From the NCBI GenBank assembly GCA_017448245.1, contig JAFSLV010000011.1, forward strand, positions 62,001 through 126,000: DNA of 64,000 nt. The letters are read 5' to 3'. The notes beneath the pieces are model-generated. The model searched no databases. It was not told the DNA's origin and saw only the letters and a list, made by a program, of their open reading frames with translations. Shown piece after piece: positions 7,445 to 16,619 of the stretch. Origin of the DNA: Lachnospiraceae bacterium (GTDB taxonomy: Bacteria; Bacillota; Clostridia; Lachnospirales; Lachnospiraceae). Numbering within the stretch: the first letter of the stretch is position 1; every line of letters begins with the position of its first letter. The translations under genes were made by a program, and so were the position numbers.

Positions 7445-9915
7445 ACGCAAGTATGTCATGGCTGAAAGCATATGTTCCGGAGCTCGACGTGAGCGACACC
7501 GAATTTACCGACGCAATGACCCTCTCCGGCACCAAGGTCGAGGGATATGAACGCCGCGACAAGAATCTGGAACGCATCGTCGTCGGAAAGATCCTCCGGA
7601 TCGAAGCCCATCCCGACGCGGAAAAACTGGTCGTATGCAGGGTCGATGTCGGCGACGCCGCAACCCGTTTTGACGTGGAACATGAAAACGGCATCGTGCA
7701 GATCGTCACCGGCGCAAAGAACATGCGGGAGGGAGATCTGGTACCCGTGGTGCTTGCCGGCGGCCGGGTCGCAGGCGGCCATGACGGCGCGCCCATGCCA
7801 AAGGAAGGCATGGCGATCCGGGCGGGGAAGCTCAGGGGGGTGACATCCAACGGCATGATGTGCTCGATCGAGGAGCTGGGCAGTACCAGAGATTTTTATC
7901 CGGAACAGCCCGAGGACGGTCTCTATATCTTTCAAAAGGACGCGGATGTACGGCCCGGGGACGATGCGGTGGAGGCGCTCGGCCTGCATGATACCGTGTT
8001 TGAATTTGAAATCACCTCGAACCGCGTCGACTGCTATGCGATGACGGGCGTTGCGAGGGAGGCGGCGGCGACCTTTGGAAAGAAACTCGTACTGCCCGAT
8101 GAGTCGGTGCATGAGACGGAGGAAAACTGCAGCGATTATATCAGCGTGGAGGTCAGCGATCCGGATCTGTGCACGCGCTACTGCGGCAGGGTCTGTACCG
8201 ACATCACGATCGCGCCGAGCCCTGAGTGGATGCAGAGGAGGCTTTCTTCCTGCGGGATCCGTCCGATCAACAATCTGGTCGATATCACCAATTACGTGAT
8301 GCTCGAGTACGGACAGCCGATGCATGCCTTTGATCTTGCCACCGTCGCGGGAAAAAAGATCATCGTGCGCAGGGCTTCGGACGGCGACAGATTTGTCACT
8401 CTTGACGGGCAGGAAAGGACACTCGACAAGGACGTGCTGATGATCTGCGACGCCGAAAAAGAGATCGGCATCGCCGGCATTATGGGCGGCGAAAACTCGA
8501 TGATCACGGAAGGCGTAAAGACCGTTCTTTTTGAGGCGGCGACTTTCAACGGCCCCAATATCCGCAAGTCCTCAAAGCGCATCGGTCTGCGCACGGACAG
8601 CTCGTCCTTTTTTGAGAAGGGGCTCGATCCGGCCAATGCCGAAGCGGCCATCAACCGTGCCTGCCATCTCGTGGAGGAGCTTCAGTGCGGCAGGGTGACG
8701 AAGGGGATTGTCGAGGTATGCGCACCGCTTCCTCCGCAAAAAAAAATCGTCTTTGATCCGGAAAAGATCAACGCGCTTTTAGGAACGGACATCGAAAAAG
8801 AACAGATGCTGGCGTATTTTGAGCCGCTCGGGATCGGATATGACGAACCGTCAAACGAGCTGCTGATTCCCTCCTTCCGGCAGGACTTAAACGCGCTGTG
8901 CGACATTGCGGAGGAGGTCGTGCGCTTCTTCGGCTATGACAAGACACCGACGACGCTGCCGTCCTCGCAGGTGTCGAGCGGCAAGCGCACCATGCAGATG
9001 GAGGTGGAAGACAGCTTAAAGGAGATCGCAAAGGCGGCGGGATTTTCCGAGGCATACAGCTACTCCTTTGAATCGGCGAGGGTCTTTGACAAACTGCGGC
9101 TTGCGCCCGATGCGCCGGAGCGGCAGGCGATCAGAATCGTCAATCCGCTCGGGGAGGATTTTTCGATCATGCGCACGATTCCCCTGAACGGCGTGCTGAG
9201 CTCTCTTTCCGTCAATTACAACCGCCGCAACAAAAGCGTAAAGCTCTTTGAATGCGGCAATGTCTATCTGCCGAAATCGCTCCCCCTGACGCAGCTGCCG
9301 GATGAGCGGATGATGCTCACTCTCGGGTTTTATACGGAGGATGCGTCCGGAAAAACGGGAGAGGCATTCTTTGCGCTCAAGGGGGTCGTGGAAGAGATGC
9401 TTTCGCACCTCGGGATATCCTCCGTATCGTATGAGGTGTCAGAGCGTGCGTACCTGCATCCCGGCCGGCAGGCACAGGTCCGCACCGGGGATACGCCGAT
9501 CGCATACCTCGGAGAACTCCATCCGGATGTGTGCGAGGCGTATGAGATCGGCGCACGCACCTTTGTCGCCGTGATCGACATCGCATCGCTGATGCCGTAT
9601 GCCTCCTTTGAGAGGACCTATGCGCCGCTCGCAAGATTTCCCGCGGTGACGCGCGACATCTCCATGACCGTGCCAAAGACGGTGACGCATGCGGCGCTCG
9701 AAGAGATGATCAGACAGCGCGGAGGAAAGCTCTTGGAGAGCGTTTCGCTCTTTGATATCTATGAGGGAGCACAGATCGGGGAGGGCCTCAAATCCATGGC
9801 TTACGCGCTTTCCTTCCGGGACGCTTCCCGTACGCTTTCCGACGAGGATGTTGCCGGTGCCATGAAGAAGATCTTAAACGGGCTCGAGACACTCGGCGCA
9901 AAGCTGCGCACCTGA
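7441..9915 (+). CDS. pheT: Phenylalanine--tRNA ligase beta subunit
   Basis: An 824-residue partner of PheS of normal length. Domain order: an N-terminal EMAP/OB tRNA-binding domain at about 40-155 (VVGKILRIEAHPDAEKLVVCRVDVG), the B3/4 editing region (FEITSNRVDCYAMTGVAREAAA through SSCGIRPINNLVDITNYVM), then B5. A degenerate class II core follows, and the C-terminal FDX-ACB anticodon-binding domain starts at about 735 (ARFPAVTRDISMTVPK). The ATG follows AAGGAGG. Standard housekeeping gene; the only oddity is the structured spacer upstream. Confidence 0.97.
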   Translation: MNASMSWLKAYVPELDVSDTEFTDAMTLSGTKVEGYERRDKNLERIVVGKILRIEAHPDAEKLVVCRVDVGDAATRFDVEHENGIVQIVTGAKNMREGDLVPVVLAGGRVAGGHDGAPMPKEGMAIRAGKLRGVTSNGMMCSIEELGSTRDFYPEQPEDGLYIFQKDADVRPGDDAVEALGLHDTVFEFEITSNRVDCYAMTGVAREAAATFGKKLVLPDESVHETEENCSDYISVEVSDPDLCTRYCGRVCTDITIAPSPEWMQRRLSSCGIRPINNLVDITNYVMLEYGQPMHAFDLATVAGKKIIVRRASDGDRFVTLDGQERTLDKDVLMICDAEKEIGIAGIMGGENSMITEGVKTVLFEAATFNGPNIRKSSKRIGLRTDSSSFFEKGLDPANAEAAINRACHLVEELQCGRVTKGIVEVCAPLPPQKKIVFDPEKINALLGTDIEKEQMLAYFEPLGIGYDEPSNELLIPSFRQDLNALCDIAEEVVRFFGYDKTPTTLPSSQVSSGKRTMQMEVEDSLKEIAKAAGFSEAYSYSFESARVFDKLRLAPDAPERQAIRIVNPLGEDFSIMRTIPLNGVLSSLSVNYNRRNKSVKLFECGNVYLPKSLPLTQLPDERMMLTLGFYTEDASGKTGEAFFALKGVVEEMLSHLGISSVSYEVSERAYLHPGRQAQVRTGDTPIAYLGELHPDVCEAYEIGARTFVAVIDIASLMPYASFERTYAPLARFPAVTRDISMTVPKTVTHAALEEMIRQRGGKLLESVSLFDIYEGAQIGEGLKSMAYALSFRDASRTLSDEDVAGAMKKILNGLETLGAKLRT

Positions 9916-9939
9916 CGTGCCGGGGGGAGATTTCTTTTG

Positions 9940-11163
9940 ATGCAGGATGAGGATACCGCCATGCCGGATGCAGGGGATATACGCGGATACGCAACGGCGG
10001 ATTATGAGTATGAGCTGCCCGGGGAACTGATCGCACAGGATCCGCTCCCGGACCGCGCGTCTTCCAGACTCATGGTACTGGACCGGGAGAGCGGCGGCAT
10101 ATCGCATCACCGGTTTTCGGAGATCGCCACCTTTTTGCGGGCGGGCGATCTTCTTGTTTTAAACGACACGCGGGTGCTTCCGGTCCGTCTGCACGGTGTC
10201 AAAAAAGACACCAGCGCAAAGGTCGAGCTGCTGCTGCTGAAGCGGAAACCGGACGCGGCGGGGCACCCGTACGATGCGGAGAACGGGGCAGAAGGCGGCT
10301 TTCTGTGGGAGTGCCTGGTGAAACCGGGAAGGAAGCTGCGCAGGGGCGCGGAGATGTCCTTTTACGGACAGGACGGGGAAGCGCCGCTCCTGAGAGCAAC
10401 CATTGAGGAGGAGCTTGCGGACGGTAACCGCCTGGTGCGTTTTTCGGTTGACGACAGGCACGGCCGGCGGGAAGCGTCCCTGTCCGGGACGGAGGGGGGA
10501 AAGCCCGTCACATTTGAAGAGATCCTGGACAGGCTCGGCGAGATGCCGCTGCCGCCCTACATAACACACAGGCTTGAAGACCGCAACCGGTACAATACGG
10601 TCTATGCCGTACATAACGGAAGTGCCGCCGCACCGACGGCGGGTCTGCATTTTACGCCGGAGCTCCTTGAAGAAGTACAGACGAAAGGTGTCGGGATCGC
10701 ATATGTGACGCTGCATGTGGGGCTCGGGACCTTCCGACCGGTCAGGACGGACGACGTACGAAAGCACCATATGCACAGCGAGTGGTATGCGGTGCCGGAG
10801 GAAACCGCACGGCGGATCCATGAGACCAAGAAACAGGGCGGGCGCGTGATCTGTGTCGGGACGACGAGCTGCCGGACGATCGAGAGTGCATCAGGTTGCG
10901 CGCGGGAGAAAAAGGCGGCGCACGGGCAGCCGGGGGAGCGGTATGTGCAGGCAGGCACGGGCGAAACGGAGATCTTTATCTATCCGGGCTTTCAATTCCG
11001 CGCCACCGACGGACTGCTCACCAATTTTCATCTGCCGCAGTCGACACTGCTCATGCTCGTGAGCGCGTTTGCGGGAAGGGAGCGAGTGCTTAGCGCCTAC
11101 CGGGAGGCCGTCAGGGAACGTTACCGTTTCTTTTCCTTCGGGGACGCGATGCTCATTCTCTGA
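9940..11163 (+). CDS. queA: S-adenosylmethionine:tRNA ribosyltransferase-isomerase
   Basis: A 407-residue enzyme that transfers and isomerises the ribose of S-adenosylmethionine onto 7-aminomethyl-deazaguanine in tRNA, making epoxyqueuosine. Family segments are [61 protein letters not shown] and [22 protein letters not shown]. The ATG at 9940 is preferred over the adjacent upstream TTG because GGGGGGAGA lies at a suitable distance. About fifteen extra N-terminal residues precede the conserved YELP core. An internal segment rich in Gly and charged residues (about 85-105) is longer than usual. Confidence 0.95.
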   Translation: MQDEDTAMPDAGDIRGYATADYEYELPGELIAQDPLPDRASSRLMVLDRESGGISHHRFSEIATFLRAGDLLVLNDTRVLPVRLHGVKKDTSAKVELLLLKRKPDAAGHPYDAENGAEGGFLWECLVKPGRKLRRGAEMSFYGQDGEAPLLRATIEEELADGNRLVRFSVDDRHGRREASLSGTEGGKPVTFEEILDRLGEMPLPPYITHRLEDRNRYNTVYAVHNGSAAAPTAGLHFTPELLEEVQTKGVGIAYVTLHVGLGTFRPVRTDDVRKHHMHSEWYAVPEETARRIHETKKQGGRVICVGTTSCRTIESASGCAREKKAAHGQPGERYVQAGTGETEIFIYPGFQFRATDGLLTNFHLPQSTLLMLVSAFAGRERVLSAYREAVRERYRFFSFGDAMLIL

Positions 11164-11205
11164 GCGCGGAGCCCTTTTGACGTTTGGCAACGGGAAAACG
11201 GACGC

Positions 11206-12750
11206 ATGGATTTTCATCATCTGACATTTATTCTTTTCTTTATGCCGTTTTGCGTGATCGTCTACAAGCTTTTAGAGCTTGCGGGCGAAGACGCTCTCGT
11301 GCGGCTGCGCAAGGCGTTTTTGATCTGCGCGTCCGTTGTGTATCTGCTCTGCTTTGGTATCCGGCACGCGGCGGCGCTTGCCGCAAGCATCGTTTTTAAT
11401 TATGCCGCATGGTGCGTCATGGAGAAAATAAACGTGGACGGCGCACAAGACAGGCACCGCAAAGGGCATGTCCCGCGAAAAAGAACCGTTGCGGCATGCG
11501 CGATAGCAATCAATGTCGCATGTCTTCTTGTCTTTAAGCTGACACGTTTCCCGATGCCCATGGGCATCAGCTTTTATACGTTTACGCAGGTCGCGTTTCT
11601 TGCGGATGCGCTGCGCGGAGAGGCCGCGGTCGCGTCGTTTCCCGATTATCTTTTGCACGCTCTCTTTTTTCCGCGCTTTTTGCAGGGACCGATCGTACGG
11701 TATGCGGATACGCGGGAGATGATTCTTTCACGTCTCGGCCGGAAGGTCCGGGCGGAGCATGTGCTGAACGGCGCCTTGCTGTTTTCGCTGGGGCTTGGCA
11801 AAAAAGTATTGCTCGCCGACCTCCTTGCGCGTGAAATCAACTTTGCCTACGGGGTGATTCCCGATCTGACAAGACCGGATGCGCTCCTTACGATTCTGAT
11901 CTATCCGATGATGCTCTATTTTGATTTCAGTGCCTACTGTGATATGGGGATGGGCGTGTGCCGCATGATGGCGCTCGATCTGCCGGACAATTTCCGTACA
12001 CCGCTGCGTGCGGCGTCTGTCGCCAAATTATGGAAGAGATGGCATATCTCGCTGACCGCGTTTTTTACGCGTTACGTCTATATCCCTCTCGGCGGGAACC
12101 GTAAGGGTGAGGCGAGACGCTGCCTGAATACGCTCATCGTCTTTGCTCTCAGCGCTTTCTGGCACGGCACCGGGTGGGGATTCATGATCTGGGGCATGAT
12201 GCACGGGATCGCGCTTCTTTTGACCGCACGCATCGACCGCGTGATCGATCCGTTGCTTCTTGACGGAGACGGCAGGCCAAAGCATCCCGTAGCGGCACTG
12301 TGTCAGGCAGTGCGCGTTTTGTTGTGTTATGTCTATGTATGTGCGACCTATGTTTTTTTCCGGGCGGACAGCCTGCAGGACGCGTTCAAACTCTTTGAGC
12401 GTACGTACGGTGCGCTCGTCGGCTACGTCTCCGGTCCCGTGTCTGCCACCTTCGCGCTCGATGAGGTGCGTTATGCCGTAAGGGCATTTGCGCCGGACAA
12501 TGCGTTTCTGTTCCGGTACGGCAGCATGATCACGGTACTCGCCGCGGGAGCGGTTGTCCTGTTTGCGGCACCGCGCGCAAAGGATATTGCGGACCGCATC
12601 ACGCGGGAGGCGTCCGGCCTTCCGGGTGAAAAGGGCTCAGGCGCGGGAATGGCGCTCCTTGGCATCTGTGCCGTTTTATGTGCGGCACTCTTCGTGTGGT
12701 CTCTGATCTCGTCCGGCGGCGTGAGCACCTATGTGTATGTCAATTTTTAG
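11206..12750 (+). CDS. MBOAT-family membrane O-acyltransferase (AlgI/DltB-like)
   Basis: A 514-residue polytopic membrane protein. Conserved MBOAT segments are GISFYTFTQVAFLADA, FFPRFLQGPIVRY, FDFSAYCDMGMGV, FRTPLRAASVAKLWKRWHISL and WHGTGWGFMIWGMMHG, which holds the catalytic-type histidine. Such proteins move acyl groups across the membrane onto extracellular polysaccharides or teichoic acid. With the next gene it forms the usual pair of MBOAT plus secreted SGNH-like partner. The acceptor polymer cannot be told from the sequence. The ribosome site is weak. Confidence 0.9.
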   Translation: MDFHHLTFILFFMPFCVIVYKLLELAGEDALVRLRKAFLICASVVYLLCFGIRHAAALAASIVFNYAAWCVMEKINVDGAQDRHRKGHVPRKRTVAACAIAINVACLLVFKLTRFPMPMGISFYTFTQVAFLADALRGEAAVASFPDYLLHALFFPRFLQGPIVRYADTREMILSRLGRKVRAEHVLNGALLFSLGLGKKVLLADLLAREINFAYGVIPDLTRPDALLTILIYPMMLYFDFSAYCDMGMGVCRMMALDLPDNFRTPLRAASVAKLWKRWHISLTAFFTRYVYIPLGGNRKGEARRCLNTLIVFALSAFWHGTGWGFMIWGMMHGIALLLTARIDRVIDPLLLDGDGRPKHPVAALCQAVRVLLCYVYVCATYVFFRADSLQDAFKLFERTYGALVGYVSGPVSATFALDEVRYAVRAFAPDNAFLFRYGSMITVLAAGAVVLFAAPRAKDIADRITREASGLPGEKGSGAGMALLGICAVLCAALFVWSLISSGGVSTYVYVNF

Positions 12751-12814
12751 TACGCCGGGTGACGGTACGGTAAGGAAAAAAAGAGAAGAGAAGGAAAGGA
12801 AAGAAAAGTAACGG

Positions 12815-13870
12815 ATGTGTAAAAAGCTTCTGCTGGTATTTTTCATCACGGTAATCGGCGGCATCGTACTGTGTGCCGGCGTGACGGCCGCGGTCGATCC
12901 GTTTTTTGTTTTTCATGCACCGCTGTCACGTTTTCCGTATGAGATCGACAACCAGCTGACACAGAATCCCGGCATGGCAAGACATTTTTCCTATGACAGT
13001 GCGATCATCGGCTCTTCGATGACCTTCAATTTTGATACGCGCGATTTTGAGGAGCGGATGGGGCTGCATACGATCAAGCTGAGCTACAGCGGCGCCTATA
13101 CAAGGGATGATGCGATCATTCTGGAGCAGATCTTTACGCGTGAGGGGATCAAAGAGATCTTTATCCCGATCGACATCGTGTCCTTCGGCGCGGAGCCGGA
13201 AGAGACCAAGTTTCCGGTTCCTTACAGTTACTACGACCGCAATCCCTTCAATGACATCCCGTATCTGCTCAATAAGGACGTGCTGTTGCAATACATCATC
13301 AAGCCGCTGATGCAGCCCGAGCCGACCCCGCTCCACGCGGTCTATGCGGAGACGTGGAGACAGGAGGAGGAATATGACGCGGTCAGAGTGCTTTCACAAT
13401 TTACTCCTTCGCCCGTGCGCAAGGAGGAGACCGCGCGGGAATCGCTGAACGCGCAGGCAAAGGTCAATCTCGACGCCAATCTGATACCGTTTATCGAAGC
13501 GCATCCGGAGACGACGTTTACGTTTTTCTTTCCTCCGTACAGCATTCTGTTCTGGTATGATCTTGCGCGGGAAAAAAGACTCGACGCGACGCTCGACGCC
13601 TGTGTGTATGTAGCCGGGGAGCTGCTTCGTTATGACAATGTCCGCGTCTTTTATTTCCAGGACATGGAGGAATACATCACGGATCTCGACAATTACGCGG
13701 ATTATTCGCATTATCATCCCGACATGAACCGCTACATGACCGCGTGCTTTGCGGACGGGATACGGGAGATAAAAAGCGCGGAGGAGCTCAGGGAGCGGAC
13801 CGGTCATCTGGCTCTCGTTACGGAACGCTTCAATTATGAGGCGCTCATGGAGATGTCCGAACGGCAGTGA
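12815..13870 (+). CDS. Membrane-anchored SGNH-like protein, partner of the MBOAT transferase
   Basis: A 351-residue protein with an N-terminal hydrophobic segment (LLLVFFITVIGGIVLCAGVTAA) that probably anchors it outside the membrane. IIGSSMTFNF resembles the block containing the nucleophilic serine. The late segment DYSHYHPDMN supplies an Asp-x-x-His-like pair, as in AlgJ/DltD-type acyltransferases. It most likely transfers the acyl group delivered by the upstream MBOAT protein to an extracellular glycan. The ribosome site lies in an unusually purine-rich leader (GGAAAGGAAAG). The exact substrate is unknown. Confidence 0.7.
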   Translation: MCKKLLLVFFITVIGGIVLCAGVTAAVDPFFVFHAPLSRFPYEIDNQLTQNPGMARHFSYDSAIIGSSMTFNFDTRDFEERMGLHTIKLSYSGAYTRDDAIILEQIFTREGIKEIFIPIDIVSFGAEPEETKFPVPYSYYDRNPFNDIPYLLNKDVLLQYIIKPLMQPEPTPLHAVYAETWRQEEEYDAVRVLSQFTPSPVRKEETARESLNAQAKVNLDANLIPFIEAHPETTFTFFFPPYSILFWYDLAREKRLDATLDACVYVAGELLRYDNVRVFYFQDMEEYITDLDNYADYSHYHPDMNRYMTACFADGIREIKSAEELRERTGHLALVTERFNYEALMEMSERQ

Positions 13871-13876
13871 CTCCTG

Positions 13877-13920
13877 TGTCACGCAACGGATGGCGTGACA
13901 GGAGGGGAGTGTGGTACAAT
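13877..13920 (+). promoter_or_regulatory. argH promoter with inverted repeat
   Basis: An extended -10, TGGTACAAT (13912-13920), lies upstream of argH. A perfect 8-base inverted repeat, TGTCACGC at 13877-13884 and GCGTGACA at 13893-13900, covers the expected -35 position. The repeat could be an operator or a weak terminator for the preceding gene; no T-run follows it. It does not resemble an ArgR box. Confidence 0.5.
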
Positions 13921-13943
13921 GGAATGAATCGGAGGTGCACGGA

Positions 13944-15368
13944 ATGGCACAGTTATGGGGCGGAAGATTCGAAGGGCAAACGGATGCGGAGGTCTTTGCG
14001 TTTAACGCGTCGATCGGCTTTGACATCCGCCTTTTGGACGTTGATATCGAGGGGTCAATAGCGCACGCAAAGATGCTCGGAAAGCAAAAGATCATCACGC
14101 GCGAAGAAACGGACGCAATCGTGAAGGGACTCGAGGAGATCCGGGCGGAGTTTTTGGCGGATGACAGTAAAGACGCGGTAAGAAAAGCCGCCGGCGAGTA
14201 CGAGGACGTGCATTCCTTTGTAGAGGCCCGGCTGATCGAAAAAATCGGGGACGCGGGCAAAAAGCTGCATACCGGCCGCAGCCGCAACGATCAGGTGGCG
14301 CTCGACATGCGCCTGTATACGAGAAAGCAGATTACGCACATGCGCTCCCTCCTGTACCGGATGCTTGATACGCTGCACGGACGGATGAAGGAGCATCTCC
14401 GCACGGTGATGCCTGGCTTTACGCATCTGCAAAAGGCACAGCCCGTGACGCTCGCGCATCACCTCGGCGCCTATTTCGAGATGTTTAAGCGCGATGAGGA
14501 GCGGTGCGCGGATATCTTTTTGCGCATAAATGTCTGCCCTCTGGGGAGCGGCGCGCTCGCCGGTACGACCTATCCGCTCGACCGCGACTATGTCGCAAAG
14601 CTCCTTTCCTTTGACGCCGTGTGCGACAATTCGATGGACGGCGTGAGCGACCGCGATTATCTGATCGAGTGTCTTTCTGCGCTTTCGCTGATCCAGATGC
14701 ATCTGTCGCGTTTTGCGGAGGAGATCATTCTCTGGAACAGCGACGAGTACCGCTTTGTCACGATCGATGACGCGTATGCGACGGGTTCTTCCATCATGCC
14801 GCAGAAAAAAAATCCGGATGTCGCGGAGCTTGTCCGGGGAAAGACGGGCCGCGTCTACGGAGATCTTTTGTCGCTGCTCACCACGATGAAGGGACTGCCG
14901 CTCGCCTACAACAAGGACATGCAGGAGGACAAGGAGTGCGCCTTTGACGCGTTTGATACGGTCGCCGCCTGCCTTTCGCTCTTTACGGAGATGCTAAAGG
15001 CGCTGACCTTCCATGCGGACGTGATGGCCAAAAGCGCCGCGCGCGGCTTTACGAACGCGACGGACGCCGCGGATTATCTGGCCGGGAAAGGGGTGCCGTT
15101 TCGTGACGCACATGAGATCACCGGCAGGGTGGTTCTTGCCTGCATCGAAAAAAACCGCGCCATCGACGATCTGACGCTTGAAGAGCTCAAGGCCTTTGCG
15201 CCGCAGTTTGAGGAGGATGTCTTTGAAGCCGTTTCCCTGAAAAACTGCGTGGACAGGCGCCTCACGCACGGCGCGCCGGGAGAGGAGGCCGTTAAGAAGG
15301 TGATTAAAGCACACGAGCGTTACCTGAAAGAGCTTCAGGTATCCGTTACGCAGGAGGAAAGCGTGTAA
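13944..15368 (+). CDS. argH: Argininosuccinate lyase
   Basis: A 474-residue enzyme cleaving argininosuccinate to arginine and fumarate, the last step of arginine synthesis. Recognised by MAQLWGGRFEGQTD at the start, HTGRSRNDQVALDMRLY, GFTHLQKAQPVTLAHH and the fumarase/aspartase signature GSSIMPQKKNPD. The ATG at 13944 is chosen because GGAGGT lies seven bases before it and family homology begins exactly there. An in-frame upstream start would add eleven unconserved residues. Other arginine genes are absent from the window. The stop overlaps the start of a small gene. Confidence 0.96.
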   Translation: MAQLWGGRFEGQTDAEVFAFNASIGFDIRLLDVDIEGSIAHAKMLGKQKIITREETDAIVKGLEEIRAEFLADDSKDAVRKAAGEYEDVHSFVEARLIEKIGDAGKKLHTGRSRNDQVALDMRLYTRKQITHMRSLLYRMLDTLHGRMKEHLRTVMPGFTHLQKAQPVTLAHHLGAYFEMFKRDEERCADIFLRINVCPLGSGALAGTTYPLDRDYVAKLLSFDAVCDNSMDGVSDRDYLIECLSALSLIQMHLSRFAEEIILWNSDEYRFVTIDDAYATGSSIMPQKKNPDVAELVRGKTGRVYGDLLSLLTTMKGLPLAYNKDMQEDKECAFDAFDTVAACLSLFTEMLKALTFHADVMAKSAARGFTNATDAADYLAGKGVPFRDAHEITGRVVLACIEKNRAIDDLTLEELKAFAPQFEEDVFEAVSLKNCVDRRLTHGAPGEEAVKKVIKAHERYLKELQVSVTQEESV

Positions 15369-15526
15369 TGGCAGCGGTATTGGAAGTATTCTTTGATATC
15401 GTGACGGAGACGTTATTTGAAATCGCGTTATGGGCAGCCGCAAAGGTATTCGGGCGGTTTCGCAAAAAATCGGAATCCGGCAGGTACATAGAGCTAAAAA
15501 GAGGAAGCGAGGGAAAAGATGAGTGA
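15368..15526 (+). CDS. Small 52-residue protein between argH and asd
   Basis: An ATG overlapping the argH stop (TAATG) has AGGAGG ten bases upstream and opens a 52-codon frame whose end overlaps the asd start by eight bases. The product begins MAAVLEVFFDIVTETLFEIA, continues as an aromatic, amphipathic or membrane-associated helix (LWAAAKVFGRFRKK) and ends in a charged tail. Overlaps at both ends and a strong ribosome site argue that it is translated as part of an argH-asd operon. I recognise no family. It may be a membrane-peripheral small protein. Confidence 0.65.
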   Translation: MAAVLEVFFDIVTETLFEIALWAAAKVFGRFRKKSESGRYIELKRGSEGKDE

Positions 15527-16604
15527 CAAATTGAGAGTTGCCGTACTCGGCGCGACAGGCATGGTGGGACAGCGCTTTGTGACGCTGCTTGCAGACCATC
15601 CGTGGTTTGAGGTGCATGTGCTTGCGGCGAGCCCGCGCAGTGCCGGAAAGACCTATGAAGAGGCGGTCGGCGCGCGCTGGAAGATGGATACGGCGATGCC
15701 TGAAGGCTTCCGGACGATGACGGTCATGAACGTGCAGGAGGTTGCAAAGATCGCGTCGCAGGTCGACTTTGTTTTTTCCGCGGTCGACATGACCAAAGAA
15801 GAGATCCGTGAAATCGAGGAGGCGTACGCACTCACCGAAACGCCGGTGGTGTCCAACAACAGCGCACACCGGTGGACGGAGGATGTGCCGATGATCATCC
15901 CGGAGATCAATCCGCAGCATACGGAGATCATTGGCGCACAGAAGAAACGTCTCGGCACCAAAAGAGGATTTGTCGCGGTCAAGCCCAACTGCTCGATCCA
16001 GAGTTATACGCCGGCGCTTTACGCCTGGCGCGACTACGAGCCGTACGAGGTGGTCGCTACCACCTACCAGGCGATTTCCGGCGCCGGCAAGACCTTTGCC
16101 GACTGGCCCGAGATGGAGCACAACATCATCCCCTATATCGGAGGCGAAGAGGAAAAATCCGAACAGGAGCCCTTAAAGATCTTAGGGCATATCGAGGGGG
16201 ACAGAATCGTAAAGGCCGCATCCCCCGTCATCACGACACAGTGCATCCGCGTGCCGGTCTTAAACGGCCATACGGCGGCGGTATTTGTCAAAATGAAAAA
16301 GAAGGCGGAAAAGGAAGAGCTGATTGAAAAGCTGCGTGCGTTATCCGGTGTGCCGCAGGAAATGGCGCTTCCGGGCGCACCAAAGCAGTTCATACAGTAT
16401 CTGGAGGAGGACAACCGTCCGCAGGTCGCGCTCGATGTCGACTATGAGCGCGGCATGGGCATCTCGATCGGCAGACTCCGGCCCGATACCGTCTACGACT
16501 GGAAGTTTGTCGGTCTTTCGCACAACACCCTGCGCGGCGCCGCGGGCGGCGCCGTCCTCTGCGCGGAGCTCCTAAAGGCGCAGGGATATATCACGCCCGC
16601 GTAA
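15519..16604 (+). CDS. asd: Aspartate-semialdehyde dehydrogenase
   Basis: A 361-residue enzyme reducing aspartyl phosphate to aspartate semialdehyde for lysine, threonine and methionine synthesis. The NADP-binding start is VAVLGATGMVGQRF. The catalytic cysteine is C158 in KPNCSIQS, and RVPVLNGHTAAVFV belongs to the dimerisation domain. The length and the KPNCSIQ form fit the archaeal/fungal-like class, which also occurs in Clostridia. The ribosome site (GAAGCGAGGGAAAAG) lies inside the preceding small gene. Confidence 0.95.
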   Translation: MSDKLRVAVLGATGMVGQRFVTLLADHPWFEVHVLAASPRSAGKTYEEAVGARWKMDTAMPEGFRTMTVMNVQEVAKIASQVDFVFSAVDMTKEEIREIEEAYALTETPVVSNNSAHRWTEDVPMIIPEINPQHTEIIGAQKKRLGTKRGFVAVKPNCSIQSYTPALYAWRDYEPYEVVATTYQAISGAGKTFADWPEMEHNIIPYIGGEEEKSEQEPLKILGHIEGDRIVKAASPVITTQCIRVPVLNGHTAAVFVKMKKKAEKEELIEKLRALSGVPQEMALPGAPKQFIQYLEEDNRPQVALDVDYERGMGISIGRLRPDTVYDWKFVGLSHNTLRGAAGGAVLCAELLKAQGYITPA

Positions 16605-16619
16605 GAGGCCGACAGGGAA

